A DNA stretch of 64,000 bases from CAVPTL01 sp963794415 (GCA_963794415.1 CAWCDI010000005.1:297560-361559); one strand, 5' to 3'. Counted from the stretch's first letter, positions 37,831 to 49,334 are shown. Program-made: numbers and translations. The notes: generated from the letters alone by a model not told the origin.

Positions 37831-37878
37831 TGTTTTTTGTTTTGGGCAGAGGCCTGGCGGGCTGTTCGCCGGAGGCCC

Positions 37879-37911
37879 GTGAATCAACGGTGCCAGGCAC
37901 CGTTGATTCAC
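37879..37911. repeat. Palindromic intergenic repeat, copy 3 (perfect)
   Basis: 33-bp perfect palindrome: arm GTGAATCAACGGTGCC, central A, and the exact reverse complement of the arm. It lies between the divergent DadA-like oxidase and the epimerase, 21 nt upstream of the epimerase -10. Perfect symmetry suggests a recent insertion or strong selection for the hairpin. Confidence 0.93.
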
Positions 37912-37944
37912 GCCCGAGCCATCCGCAACTGCTAGGTTGCAGGT

Positions 37945-38913
37945 ATGCGGCTGCTCTTTCTCGGCGGAACGTCGTTCTTCGGCCGGCACACGGTGGAGCT
38001 CGCGCTGAGCCGCGGGCACGACGTGACGCTCGTCCATCGCGGCGTCACCGGCGCCGATCTGTTCCCGCAGGCCGAGCGCATCGTGGCCGACCGGTCGAGC
38101 GACCTCGCCGCTCTCCGCGGCCGCGAGTTCGACGCCGTGATCGACACCTCCGGGCAGCTGCCGGAAGACGTCGAGCGGTCGGCCCAGCTGCTGCGCGGCC
38201 ACGCCGGCCGCTACCTCTTCGTCTCGAGCCGCAGCGTGTACGCCGACAACGCCACGATCGGGCTCGACGAGGACGCCGCGCTCCTGGAGGAGCCGTTCGA
38301 CGAGTACGGCCCGCGCAAGGTGCGCTGCGAGCGCGCCGTGCAGGCCGCCTTCGGCGACGCCGCCACGATAGTCCGCCCGGGCCTCATCGTCGGCCCGTTC
38401 GACCCCACCGGCCGCTTCGCCCACTGGCCCGGGCGCATTGCCGAGGGCGGCAGCGTGCTGTGCCCGGCGCCGCCCGCGCAGGCCGTGCAGCTCATCGACG
38501 GGCGCGACCTCGCGGCCTTCGTCCTGCGGCTGGTCGAGGACGACCGCCCGGGCGTCTTCGACGTCGTGACGCCGGCAGACATGCTCACCTTCGGCGCGAT
38601 CATCGACGCGTGCGTGGCGCAGTCGGGAAGCGGCGCAACGCCGGTGTGGGTGGACGGCCAGTTCCTGCTCGACCGCGGCGTCGAGCCGTGGACGGAGATC
38701 CCGCTCTGGGCTCCCTGGCCGGGCTACGAGGGCTTCCACCGCTCCGACGTCTCCCGCGCGCTGGCCGCCGGGCTCACCGTGCGCCCGATCGACGAGACCG
38801 TGCGCGACACGCTCGAATGGCTCCGCACCGGCCCCGCCCAGGACGGCACCCCGCTCACCCGCGAGCGGGAAGCGCAGCTGCTATCCGAATGGTCAGATAT
38901 TGTGGGCGCGTGA
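37945..38913 (+). CDS. NAD-dependent epimerase/dehydratase family protein
   Basis: 322 residues, extended SDR. MRLLFLGGTSFFGRHTVELAL carries the GGxxFxG cofactor motif; LFVSSRSVYAD and YGPRKVRCE supply Ser and the Tyr-x3-Lys pair of extended SDRs. Substrate likely a nucleotide sugar or isoflavone-reductase-like small molecule; not determined. ATG with -10 TAGGTT (37933-37938) 6 nt upstream, leaderless. Its stop overlaps the next gene's GTG. Confidence 0.88.
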   Translation: MRLLFLGGTSFFGRHTVELALSRGHDVTLVHRGVTGADLFPQAERIVADRSSDLAALRGREFDAVIDTSGQLPEDVERSAQLLRGHAGRYLFVSSRSVYADNATIGLDEDAALLEEPFDEYGPRKVRCERAVQAAFGDAATIVRPGLIVGPFDPTGRFAHWPGRIAEGGSVLCPAPPAQAVQLIDGRDLAAFVLRLVEDDRPGVFDVVTPADMLTFGAIIDACVAQSGSGATPVWVDGQFLLDRGVEPWTEIPLWAPWPGYEGFHRSDVSRALAAGLTVRPIDETVRDTLEWLRTGPAQDGTPLTREREAQLLSEWSDIVGA

Positions 38914-39233
38914 GCCAGCCACCGCCACCCCAGGGGCCCCAGCCCCCGTACAACCCGCAGAACCAGCAGCCGCAGCAGGTCACTCCCGACTCCAAGGGCT
39001 GGTCGGGCGCGATGATCGCGCTCATGATCTCCACGGCGCTCGTGGCGCTCCTCGCAGGCATCCTCATCGGCACGCAGTTCGGCGGCGACTCGAGCAGCCA
39101 GAAGACCGTCACGCAGAAGGAGAGCCACACGACGACGGCCACCGGCGGCACCGTGACGATCACCAACACCGAGACGCAGACGCAGACCGAGACGACCACG
39201 GCGACCACCACGGTCACCGGCCCTACGTCGTAG
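38910..39233 (+). CDS. Pro/Gln-rich, single-TM, Thr-rich protein
   Basis: 107 residues: Pro/Gln-rich N-terminus (MSQPPPPQGPQPPYNPQ), one TM segment (AMIALMISTALVALLAGILIG), and a C-terminus of Thr/Glu/Val repeats (TNTETQTQTETTTATTTV). Looks like a membrane-anchored protein with a disordered extracellular tail. GTG at 38910 has -10 TATTGT (38898-38903) 6 nt upstream, inside the end of the epimerase gene. Overlaps the convergent CoA ligase by 11 nt. Function unknown. Confidence 0.65.
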   Translation: MSQPPPPQGPQPPYNPQNQQPQQVTPDSKGWSGAMIALMISTALVALLAGILIGTQFGGDSSSQKTVTQKESHTTTATGGTVTITNTETQTQTETTTATTTVTGPTS

Positions 39234-40782
39234 CCGCCCGCTCCCGCTCCACCAGCACCCGGCGAAGCAGCTTGCCCGACGCCGACTTCGGGATCTCGTC
39301 CACGAACTCCACCTGCCGCACCCGCTCGTGCGGCGCCACCTTCCCGGCCACGTAGGCGATCAGCTCGTCGCCCGACACGTCGGCGCCGGTGATGACGAAC
39401 GCCTTGGGCACCTCGCCCGCCTCCTCGTCGTCCACCGGGATCACGCACGCATCGGTCACCGCCGGATGGGTGAGGAGCACCGCCTCGAGCATCGCCGGCG
39501 GCACCTGGTAGCCCTTGAACTTGATCAGCTCCTTCAGCCGGTCAACGATCCGCCAGCCGGCGTCGTCGAGCACCGCGATGTCGCCGGTGTGGAGCCAGCC
39601 GTCGCCGTCGAGCGTCCAGGCGGTCGCCTCGGGATCGTCGAGGTACCCGGTCATCACCTGCGGGCCGCGCACCCAGAGCTCGCCCGGCTCACCCGGAGCA
39701 GCATCGAGGCCCGACTCCACGTCGATGATGCGCGCCTCGGTGTTGGGCAGGAGCTTGCCGATGGTGCCACCGGCGTGCGGCTCGGCGAGCGGCGTGCAGT
39801 GCGTCACGGGGCTGGCCTCGGTGAGCCCGTAGCCCTGCTGCACGCGCGTGGAGATGCGCCCGGCGCAGAGCTCCTCGAGCTCGGCGTCGAGCGGCGCTGC
39901 GCCCGACATCACCATCTGGAGCGTGCCGCCGTCGAAGCCCTCCGCCAGCGGGTGCTTGGCCAGCGCGAGCACGATCGGCGGCACCACGAACGCCTTGGTG
40001 ATGCGGTAGGCCTCGATCATCCGCAGGAACCCCTCGAGGTCGAACCGCGGCATCGTGACGGTGGTCGCGCCCGTCATCAGGCCGCAGTTCATCACCACGG
40101 TCTGGCCGTAGATGTGGAAGAACGGCAGCACGCCCGCGACCACGTCGGACTCCTCCATGGGCACCTGCTGGTTCATCTGCAGGAGGTTTGCCACCATGTT
40201 TCGGTGGGTCAGCATCACGCCCTTCGCGAACCCCGTCGTGCCGCTCGAGAACGGCAGCGAGACGAGCGCTGTGGCAGGATCGAGCTTCGGCTCCACGAGC
40301 GCCGCCGGGTCGCCCATGAGCTCGGAGATGGGCGTGGTGCCGGGCGCCCCCTCCACGGTGAACACCGTCTCGATGCCCGCATCGGCAGCCGCGGGCAGGG
40401 CCCGGTCGAGCATCGGCCCTACGGTGATGAGAAACCGCGCGCGGGCCATCCGCAGCTGGTTTGCCACCTCGCCCGCCGTGTAGAGCGCGTTGATGGTGGT
40501 GCTCGTCCCGCCGGCCCGCGAGACCCCGAAGTAGGCGACCGCGTACTCCGGCAGGTTGGGCGCGAAGATGCCGACCACCTCGCCGGGCTCGAACCGGCGC
40601 GCCTGGAGCCCGGCGGCCAGAGCGCGGGTGAGCGTGTCCACCTGGGCGTAGGTGAGCGTGCGGCCCGAGGCGGCGTCGATGAGGGCGGGCTTCTCGCCGC
40701 GGGCGGCGGCTCGGCCCAGGACGAGGTCGTGCAGCGTGACGTCGGGGATCTCGATCTCGGGCTGGGTGCTTCGGTAGATCAT
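39223..40782 (-). CDS. Acyl-CoA synthetase, 4-coumarate:CoA ligase-like
   Basis: 519 residues. ANL motifs: SLPFSSGTTGFAKGVMLTHRN (ATP loop), QGYGLTEASPV, GWLHTGDIAVLDD, IVDRLKELIKFKGYQVPP and the catalytic Lys in PKSASGKLLRR. Activates a fatty or aromatic acid with ATP and CoA. Last gene of the beta-oxidation operon. ATG 40782 with SD AAAGGCGG 4 nt upstream is preferred; GTG 40800, overlapping the previous stop, is an alternative. Confidence 0.9.
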   Translation of the reverse strand: MIYRSTQPEIEIPDVTLHDLVLGRAAARGEKPALIDAASGRTLTYAQVDTLTRALAAGLQARRFEPGEVVGIFAPNLPEYAVAYFGVSRAGGTSTTINALYTAGEVANQLRMARARFLITVGPMLDRALPAAADAGIETVFTVEGAPGTTPISELMGDPAALVEPKLDPATALVSLPFSSGTTGFAKGVMLTHRNMVANLLQMNQQVPMEESDVVAGVLPFFHIYGQTVVMNCGLMTGATTVTMPRFDLEGFLRMIEAYRITKAFVVPPIVLALAKHPLAEGFDGGTLQMVMSGAAPLDAELEELCAGRISTRVQQGYGLTEASPVTHCTPLAEPHAGGTIGKLLPNTEARIIDVESGLDAAPGEPGELWVRGPQVMTGYLDDPEATAWTLDGDGWLHTGDIAVLDDAGWRIVDRLKELIKFKGYQVPPAMLEAVLLTHPAVTDACVIPVDDEEAGEVPKAFVITGADVSGDELIAYVAGKVAPHERVRQVEFVDEIPKSASGKLLRRVLVERERAATT

Positions 40783-40796
40783 GATGCCGCCTTTCG

Positions 40797-42554
<1,758 letters not shown>

Positions 42555-42556
42555 CG

Positions 42557-44719
42557 TCAGTTTCGAAGCGGCTTGCCGGTGGCCAGCATGTGGCTGATGC
42601 GGTCGATGGTCTCGGGCCGGCGGAGCAGGCCGCCGATGCCCGCCAGCTCGAGCTCGGAGATCGCGAACTCGGGGATGGGCTCAGTGGGGTCGGCGTCGCC
42701 GCCGGTCAGCACGCGGGCGTACTCGCCTGCCAGCAGCAGGTCGTACTCGCTGGCGCCCAGGGTCGCGGCGCGCTGCCGGGCGGTCAGCTCGAGCGTCGCC
42801 TGGCCGGCCGGCCCCGCGACGGTGAGGATGCGCGGCTCGGGGGGCACGTAGCCGTCGGCCAGCTCCAGCGCCAGGTCGATGGCGTCGGCCAGGAGCCGGT
42901 CGCGGTTGGCGGTGACGCGGTCGGTGGCGCGCAGGTAGCCCAGCTCCTTCGCGTTCTGGGCCGACGTCGAGACGCTCGCGGTGGCGATCACCTCGAAGGC
43001 CTTGGTCGCCGCGGGCATCGGCCCGCCCGGCGAAGTCTCGGTCGCGCGGATCAGCAGCTCGCGACAGCCACCCCAGGCCGGCAGGAGCCCCACGCCAAGC
43101 TCCACGAGGCCCATGTAGGTCTCGGTGTGGGCCTGCACGGCGTCGCAGTGCATCAGCACCTCACAGCCGCCGCCGAGCGCGCGGCCTGAGGGTGCCCCGA
43201 CCACCGGCACCGGCGCGAACTTGAGCCCGTCGAACGCCCGCTGGCCGCGCACTCCGAAGCGGTTCATGCGGCCCCACGCTGCGACGTTGGCCATCGTGAG
43301 CAGGTGCAGCAGGTTTCCGCCGGTCGAGAAGAATGCCCCCTCGTTGTAGAGGACCAGCGCACGAAACCGCTCTCCGGCCGAGACCACGGTTCGCTCGATG
43401 ATCTCCAGCACGTCGTCGTCGAGCGCGTTCACCTTGGTGTGAAACTCGAGGCAGGCCACGCCGTCGCCGGCGTCCCAGAGCGTGGCGCCACGGTTGGACT
43501 CGAGCGGCGGCGCCGACTTCAGATCGTCGAGCAGCACCACTCCCGGCCGCCGGGCCGGGCGCGGTGCGGCGGCGCCGCCGAGCTCCTCGATCATCGCAAA
43601 CGGGCCCTGCTTCCAGTTGAACCCGCGCTGCATCGCGAGGTCGATCAGCTCGGGCCGGTCGGTCACCTCCGGCACCATCGCGCTCGCATAGTCGAGGAGC
43701 TTCGTGAGCACGGCTTTGGCGTACTCGCCGTAGCGGTCGTCGGTCGAAACCAGCGCCTGCAGCCCGCCTCGGCGGGCGGCGGCGTAGGCGTCGAGCCGCG
43801 GCTTCTGCACGGGGCGGTACTCGAACGTCTCAAGGTCGACGGCGAACCGCTGCGCACCCTCGCGCGCGTAGAAGCCCCTGCCGGTGGCCCGGCCCAGGTC
43901 GCCGCGCGCAACCAGCCGGTCGAACACGCCCCCGTCGGACGGGATCTCGTGCCAGGCGTCGCCTGCGGGCAGCAGGCTCGAGAGCGAGGCGGTCACGTGC
44001 TCGTGCAGGCCGAGGCCCACCAGATCCATCAGCCCGAACACCCCTGTGCGCGGCGCGCCGATGGCCTCGCCCATGAGGAGATCTGCCTCCTCCACGGTGA
44101 GCCCGCGGGCGAGCGCCTCGCCGATGGCCATGGCGATCCAGTAGACGCCCAGGCGGTTGGCGACGAAGCCGGGAGTGTCGTTGCAGCGCACCACGGCCTT
44201 GCCCAGCCGCACGTCGGCGAACGCCTCGATCTGCTCGACCGCGGCCTCGCGCGTCGCCGGGCCGGGTACCGTTTCGAGCAGCTGCATGTAGCGCGGCGGG
44301 TTGAAGAAGTGGGTGACCATGAAGTCGGCGGCGAAGCCGTCGGGAGCGCCCGCAGTCAGGTCGCGGAGCGGGATGGTGGAGGTGTTGGACGACACCACCG
44401 AGCCCGCCCTCCGCACCCCGTCGAGCCGCCGGTAGAGCTCCTGTTTGGCGTCGAGGCGCTCGACGATGGCCTCCACGATCCAGTCGGCATCCGCCACCCG
44501 GCCGAGATCGTCCTCGAGCGTGCCCGTGGTGATCAGCCGGGCCGAGCGGCGATCCACCAGCGGCGGCGGCTTGCGCTTGCCGAGGCCGGCGGCGGCCCGG
44601 GCTGCGGCGTCTCCCAGGTCGAGCATCACCACCGGCACGCCGGCGTTTGCGATGTGCGCAGCGATGCCCGAGCCCATCGTGCCGGCGCCGATCACCGCCG
44701 CCTTGCGGATCTCGGTCAC
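42557..44719 (-). CDS. fadB: 3-hydroxyacyl-CoA dehydrogenase/enoyl-CoA hydratase fusion, FadB-type
   Basis: 720 residues. Order is reversed compared with E. coli FadB: the NAD-binding hydroxyacyl-CoA dehydrogenase comes first (AAVIGAGTMGSGIAAHIANAG, VSSNTSTIPL, HFFNPPRYMQLLE, NDTPGFVANRLG) and the crotonase-type hydratase last (FFSTGGNLLHLL, GRALGGGCEVLMHCD, MGLVELGVGLLPAWGG, with both catalytic Glu). Performs hydration and oxidation of enoyl-CoA. The GTG start overlaps the thiolase stop (GTGA). Confidence 0.93.
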   Translation of the reverse strand: MTEIRKAAVIGAGTMGSGIAAHIANAGVPVVMLDLGDAAARAAAGLGKRKPPPLVDRRSARLITTGTLEDDLGRVADADWIVEAIVERLDAKQELYRRLDGVRRAGSVVSSNTSTIPLRDLTAGAPDGFAADFMVTHFFNPPRYMQLLETVPGPATREAAVEQIEAFADVRLGKAVVRCNDTPGFVANRLGVYWIAMAIGEALARGLTVEEADLLMGEAIGAPRTGVFGLMDLVGLGLHEHVTASLSSLLPAGDAWHEIPSDGGVFDRLVARGDLGRATGRGFYAREGAQRFAVDLETFEYRPVQKPRLDAYAAARRGGLQALVSTDDRYGEYAKAVLTKLLDYASAMVPEVTDRPELIDLAMQRGFNWKQGPFAMIEELGGAAAPRPARRPGVVLLDDLKSAPPLESNRGATLWDAGDGVACLEFHTKVNALDDDVLEIIERTVVSAGERFRALVLYNEGAFFSTGGNLLHLLTMANVAAWGRMNRFGVRGQRAFDGLKFAPVPVVGAPSGRALGGGCEVLMHCDAVQAHTETYMGLVELGVGLLPAWGGCRELLIRATETSPGGPMPAATKAFEVIATASVSTSAQNAKELGYLRATDRVTANRDRLLADAIDLALELADGYVPPEPRILTVAGPAGQATLELTARQRAATLGASEYDLLLAGEYARVLTGGDADPTEPIPEFAISELELAGIGGLLRRPETIDRISHMLATGKPLRN

Positions 44720-45840
44720 AGCGCCTCCAGCACCGTGGCGATGCCCTGGCCTCCGCCGATGCACTGGGTGGCAAGCGCGTAGCGGCCGCCCTCGCGCTGC
44801 AGGATCGCCGCGGCCTTGCCGGTGATCCGCGCGCCCGTCGCACCCAGCGGATGGCCGAGGGCGATGGCGCCGCCGTCGCGGTTCACGATGGCCTCGTCGA
44901 TGCCGAGCTCGCGGAGGGAGGCGATCGACTGCGAGGCGAACGCCTCGTTGATCTCGACCACGTCCAGGTCGGCGACGGTGATGCCGGCGCGCTCGAGCGC
45001 CTTGCGGCTGGATGCGACCGGGCCGATGCCCATCACGGCGGGGTCGCAGCCGGAGACCGCGAACGAGCGGATCGCGGCCAGCGGCTGGAGGCCATGGTCG
45101 CGCGCGTAGGACTCGGAGGTGACCAGCACGGCGGCCGCGCCGTCGGTGAGCGGCGACGAGGTGCCGGCGGTGACGCTGCCCTCGGCTGCGAAGGCGGGCT
45201 TCAGCGCGGCGAGGCCCTCGAGCGTGGTGTCGGGCCGCGGGCAGCCGTCGGCCGTGACGTCGCCGATGGGCGTGATCTCCGCGTCGAGCCGGCCGTCTGC
45301 GATGGCCGCGGCGGTCTTCTGCTGGCTGCGAAGCGCGAATGCCTCCTGCTCCTCGCGGCTCACGCGGTAGCGGTCGGCGACGTTCTCGGCCGTCTCGCCC
45401 ATCGTGATGTAGATGTCGGGGTAGGCCTCGACGAGCTGCGGGTTGTAGAGGGGGTTGAAGCCGCCCATTGGGATGCGGCTCATCGACTCGACGCCGGCGC
45501 ACACGTAGGCGTCGCCCGCACCCATCGCGATCGAGCCGGCGGCGGTGTGGACGGCCTGCATCGAGGAGCCGCAGAAGCGGTTGATGGTCGAGCCGCCAAC
45601 CGATCGCGGCAGGCCGGCGAGCACGCCGACGATACGGCCGAGGTTCATGCCCTGCTCGCCCTCGGGGAAGGCGCAGCCGAGCGTCACGTCCTCGAGCGCT
45701 GCGGGATCCACGCCGCTTCGGTCGACCAGCTCCGCCACGACCCGGGCGGCCATGTCGTCGGGCCTGACCCGTGCCAGAGCCCCTCTGCGGGCGGGCTGAA
45801 ACGGCGATCGGACATACCCGGCGATCACGGTGCGCTCCAT
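44716..45840 (-). CDS. fadA: Acetyl-CoA acyltransferase (thiolase)
   Basis: 374 residues. Acyl-accepting Cys90 in NRFCGSSMQA, GHPLGATGAR and CIGGGQG with the second catalytic Cys. Catalyses thiolytic cleavage of 3-ketoacyl-CoA. First gene of the four-gene operon (thiolase, FadB-type, acyl-CoA dehydrogenase, CoA ligase). ATG with -10 TACGAT (45849-45854) 8 nt upstream and no SD; this promoter probably drives the whole operon. Confidence 0.94.
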   Translation of the reverse strand: MERTVIAGYVRSPFQPARRGALARVRPDDMAARVVAELVDRSGVDPAALEDVTLGCAFPEGEQGMNLGRIVGVLAGLPRSVGGSTINRFCGSSMQAVHTAAGSIAMGAGDAYVCAGVESMSRIPMGGFNPLYNPQLVEAYPDIYITMGETAENVADRYRVSREEQEAFALRSQQKTAAAIADGRLDAEITPIGDVTADGCPRPDTTLEGLAALKPAFAAEGSVTAGTSSPLTDGAAAVLVTSESYARDHGLQPLAAIRSFAVSGCDPAVMGIGPVASSRKALERAGITVADLDVVEINEAFASQSIASLRELGIDEAIVNRDGGAIALGHPLGATGARITGKAAAILQREGGRYALATQCIGGGQGIATVLEAL

Positions 45841-45864
45841 CGGTTCAGATCGTACCCGCTTTGC

Positions 45865-47243
45865 TCAGCCGCCACGCGTGAGCCCGGGCGGCTCCGAGCG
45901 CAGGCACGTGAACGCCACGACCGCGGTGATCGCGAGCAGCACGGCGGCGAAGAGGTAGGCGGCGTGGATGGAGCCGGTGAGCGCGTCGGCGGCGCTCTGG
46001 GAGCCGAGCGCGGACTCCCGCGCCTGCTGGATCGAGCCGAGCACGGCGATGCCGAAGACCAGGCCGGTGTTTCGCCCGACGCTCGCGATGGCGGCGGCCA
46101 CGCCCGACTGCTCGCGCGGCATGCTGGCCACCGCGACGGTCGAGATCGGTGCGTTGATCACGGCGTAGCCGACGCCCAGCACGAGGTAGGCGGCGATCAG
46201 GCCGCCGAGCGCCGCGAACGTGGGCAGAAGCGCCAGCGCGAGCAGGCCGAGGCCCATGAGCGCCGTCCCGAAGGTGAGCACGCCGCGCGGGCCGCGCACG
46301 GCAACCGCCCGGCCCGCGATCGGCCCGCCGATGAGGGCGGGCAGGGCCGCGGGGAGCGTGAGGAGCCCGGCGGCGAGCGGTGAGTAGCCGCGCGCGTCCT
46401 GCAGGTAGAGGGCGTTGAAGTAGATGAAGCCGCCGAACGCGAAGAAGACCGCAACGGTGATCGCCACGGCGGCCGAGTACTGCCTGTCGCGGAAGAAGCC
46501 GAGCTCGATCAGCGGCACCTTCACGCGCAGCTCGGTGGCCGCGAAGACGGCGGCGAGCACGGCCGAGACGATCAGCAGGCCGATGGTCTGCGCCGAGCCC
46601 CAGCCGACATCCGGCGCCTCGATGAGCGCATAGGTGGCGTGCCGAGCAGCGCGACCGCGAGGAGCTGGCCGGGTAGGTCGAAGGCGCGGGCGGTGGCGCT
46701 CCGCGAGCGGGGCACCACGCGGAAGGCGACGATCAGCGCGAAGAGCCCGAGGGCGGCGTTCACGACGAAGACGGCGCGCCACCCGCCGATCTCGGTCGCC
46801 GCTCCGCCCAGCACGGGGCCGGCGCCGATGCCGAGGCCCGACGAGATGCCCCAGATGCCGATCGCCCGCGCGCGCTCGCGCGGATCGGTGTAGATGTTGG
46901 CGAGGATCGCGAGGCTCGTCGGCGTGAGCGCGGTGCCGCCGACGGCCTGCAGCACGCGGAAGCCGATGAGCCAGCCGACCGACGGGGCGGCCGCGCAGAG
47001 CACGGCGCCCACAGTGAAGAGCGTGTAGCCGATCAGCAGCGCCTCGCGGCGGCCGAAGCGATCGGCGAGCGATCCGGCGCTCAACAGGAAGGCCGCGCCG
47101 ACCAGGTTGTAGGCGTCGATCACCCACTCGAGCTGGCTCGCGCCGGCGCCGAGGTCGCTCTGGATGTTGGGCAGCGACGTCGTCACCACCGTGACGTTCA
47201 TCGTGACCAGGAACACGCCCATCGTGAGCGCAAAGAGCGTCAC
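45865..47243 (-). CDS. MFS drug/multidrug transporter, DHA2-like (1-nt frameshift)
   Basis: 459 residues after correction, about 14 TM segments. LPNIQSDLGAGASQLEWVIDAYNLVGAA and SLADRFGRREALLIG are typical of the DHA2 (EmrB/QacA) group, with motif GIGAGPVLGG. One base is missing near 46637: the frame reads LLAVALLGT, then continues in another frame as ATYALIEAPDVGWG. 22 nt downstream of an HxlR regulator in the same operon, a common pairing for inducible efflux. Confidence 0.85.
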
Positions 47244-47265
47244 GCCGGGGCGGGCCGTCCGGGGC

Positions 47266-47637
47266 TCAGCGAGCGTCGTAGGCCGCCCGGGCCGCGGCGA
47301 CGGTGTGGGTGGACTCCTCGAGCAGGTCCGCGAGGCCGCGCAGGCGCTCGGAGACCCGCGCGCCGAGCGGCGTGAGCGAGTACTCCACCTTCGGCGGGAT
47401 GGTGGACTGCACCTCGCGGGCGATGAGGCCGTCGCGCTCGAGCGTCTGGAGCGTCTGGGAGAGCATCTTCTCGCTCACCCCCTCCACCTTCCGGCGAAGC
47501 GCGTTGAAGCGGTGGTTGCCCTCGCCGAGGGCGAGCAGCGCCAGGATGCCCCACTTGCCGGCGACGTCTTCCATCGCCTGCCGGGAGGTGCAGTTCCGCG
47601 CGAAGACGGAGGTGACGAGCTCGTCGGTGGGGTCCAT
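47266..47637 (-). CDS. HxlR family transcriptional regulator
   Basis: 123 residues from ATG 47637. HxlR winged helix: DVAGKWGILALLALGEGNHRFNALRRKVEGVSEKMLSQTLQTLERDGLI and YSLTPLGARV. The conserved Cys near the N-terminus (FARNCTSRQ) may sense oxidants or electrophiles. ATG 47637 is preferred over 47646 because -10 TAGAAT (47645-47650) is 7 nt upstream and overlaps the other ATG. Divergent from an NmrA-like reductase and followed by the MFS gene. Confidence 0.9.
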   Translation of the reverse strand: MDPTDELVTSVFARNCTSRQAMEDVAGKWGILALLALGEGNHRFNALRRKVEGVSEKMLSQTLQTLERDGLIAREVQSTIPPKVEYSLTPLGARVSERLRGLADLLEESTHTVAAARAAYDAR

Positions 47638-47668
47638 GCAGGCCATTCTAGCGCTCGTGCATGTACTG

Positions 47669-47704
47669 TGTATTCGTAAGTGCTATACATCTGACGGTAC
47701 TTAC
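47669..47704. promoter_or_regulatory. Inverted repeats in the HxlR/NmrA-like intergenic region
   Basis: Two interlocked inverted repeats: TGTAT/ATACA (47669-47673 and 47685-47689) and GTAAGT/ACTTAC (47676-47681 and 47699-47704). They lie in an unusually AT-rich stretch between the divergent genes and are the best candidates for HxlR binding. Position-based inference. Confidence 0.4.
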
Positions 47705-47728
47705 TCAAGGACTCTCAGGGAGCATCGC

Positions 47729-48580
47729 ATGACCACCTACGCAGTCACTGGATCCACCGGCCCGTTCGGCCGCCACGCCATCGACGAGCTCATCCGACAC
47801 GGCGTCCGGCCGTCGGACATCGTCGCGATCGCCCGCTCGGCCGAGAAGGCCGCGCCGCTGGCACAGCAGGGCGTGACCGTGCGCCTCGCCGACTACGACC
47901 GGCCCGAGACGCTCGGCCCCGCGCTGAACGGCGTGGACGCGCTGCTCCTGGTGTCGGCGAGCGAGGTCGGCAGGCGCGTGCCGCAGCACGCCGCCATCAT
48001 CGACGCGGCGAAGGCGGCCGGCGTGAGCCGCGTCGTCTACACGAGCATCCTGAAGGCCGAGACCAGCACCATCGGGCTCGCCCCCGAGCACGTCGAGACC
48101 GAGCGCCTGCTTCGCGAGTCGGGCATCCCCTCGAAGTTCATGCGAAACAGCTGGTACACCGAGAACTACACGGGCCAGATCGAGTCGTACCTGGCAAACG
48201 GCATCGCGACGGCGTCGCAGGGCGTGCCGGTGGCGGGCGCGACGCGGGCCGACTTCGCGGCGGCGGCCGTGGCGGCGTTGCTCGACGAGAGCACGGGCCA
48301 GACCGTCTATGAGCTGGGCGGCACGCCGTTCACGATGGAGGATCTGGCTGCGGCAGTCACCGAGGTGACGGGCACGGCGGTGGGCGTGGCAGAGGTGAGC
48401 CCCGACCAGTTCCAGGGCATCCTGGAGGGCGCAGGGCTGCCGGTGGACATGGCGGCGATGTACCGCGGGTTCGAGGAGTCGACGGCGCGGGGCGACCTGA
48501 ACACGGAGAGCACCGACCTGGCCGACCTGCTCGGCCGCGACCCGGCGTCGCTGGTGGACGCGGTGCGCGCCGCCGTCTGA
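47729..48580 (+). CDS. NmrA-like/SDR NAD(P)H-dependent quinone reductase (QorB-like)
   Basis: 283 residues. GSTGPFGRHAIDELI cofactor motif, VARSAEKAAPLA-type loop (IARSAEKAAPLAQQG), LLLVSASEVGRRVPQHAAIIDAAKAAGVSRVVYTSI, as in QorB/NmrA-like atypical SDRs. Probably reduces quinones or binds NADPH as a sensor. ATG with SD AGGGAG 6 nt upstream. Divergent from HxlR, as is often seen for oxidant-responsive quinone reductases. Confidence 0.88.
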   Translation: MTTYAVTGSTGPFGRHAIDELIRHGVRPSDIVAIARSAEKAAPLAQQGVTVRLADYDRPETLGPALNGVDALLLVSASEVGRRVPQHAAIIDAAKAAGVSRVVYTSILKAETSTIGLAPEHVETERLLRESGIPSKFMRNSWYTENYTGQIESYLANGIATASQGVPVAGATRADFAAAAVAALLDESTGQTVYELGGTPFTMEDLAAAVTEVTGTAVGVAEVSPDQFQGILEGAGLPVDMAAMYRGFEESTARGDLNTESTDLADLLGRDPASLVDAVRAAV

Positions 48581-48606
48581 ATCGGGCGACGGGATAGGCT
48601 CCGCCC

Positions 48607-49271
48607 GTGGACGAGCGGATCCTGCTGGTGGAGACGACGAGTCGATTCGCGAGGTCGTCTGCCTCGGCCTGCGGCAGTCCGGGTTCCGGGTGGATGCAGT
48701 CGGTGACGGCGCCGACGGGCTCGCGCAGTTCCGCCAGGCGCCGTACGACGCGCTCCTCCTCGACCTCATGCTGCCCTCCATGGACGGATTCGAGATCTGC
48801 CGCGCCGTGCGCCGCGACTCCCGCGTCCCGATCGTGATCCTCACGGCGCGCGCGGACACGGTGGACATCGTCGTCGGCCTCGAGCTCGGGGCCGACGACT
48901 ACGTCACCAAGCCGTTCGAGCTGCCGGAGCTGGTCGCCCGTGTTCGCGCCGTGCTGCGCCGCTCGGGCGACGGCGGCGACGACGTCTCGCGGGCACTCGC
49001 GCTCGGCGATCTGGAGATCGACCCGCAGGCGTTCCAGGCCCGGCGCGACGGCCTGGATCTGGGCCTCACCACCACGGAGTTCAGGCTGCTCCACGAGCTT
49101 GCCCTGCACCGGCACCAGGTGCTCACCCGCGATCAGCTCCTCGAGCGGGTCTGGGGCTATAGCCACCTCGGTGACTCGCGGCTCGTCGATGTCGCCGTTC
49201 AGCGCGTGCGCGCCAAGATCGGCGGTAACCGGATCCAGACGGTGCGGGGCGTCGGCTACCGGCTCGACTAG
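48607..49271 (+). CDS. OmpR/PhoB-family response regulator (1-nt frameshift near the start)
   Basis: 221 residues after correction. The first codons read VDERILLVE; one G is missing near 48633, and restoring it gives DDESIREVVCLGLRQSGFRVDAVGDG. Phospho-acceptor Asp53 in LLLDLMLPSMDG, Lys in YVTKPFELPEL, then a winged helix ending VQRVRAKIGGNRIQTVRGVGYRL. GTG with -10 TAGGCT (48595-48600) 6 nt upstream, leaderless. First gene of a three-gene signalling operon. Confidence 0.88.
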
Positions 49272-49334
49272 CCGGTTACACGATCGTTACACGGCCGTGC
49301 GGCCAGCGTTTCGCAGGTCACCCACGATGGGTGC

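Noticed and set aside
37812..37911. Direct-repeat pair as a CRISPR array or attachment site
   Set aside because: Only one full and one half unit exist, the unit is palindromic and occurs singly elsewhere; there is no spacer series and no cas gene or integrase.
38900..39233. Thr-rich tail as a protein toxin or phase-variable repeat
   Set aside because: The codons vary and there is no exact short tandem repeat that could slip; it reads as a disordered extracellular tail.
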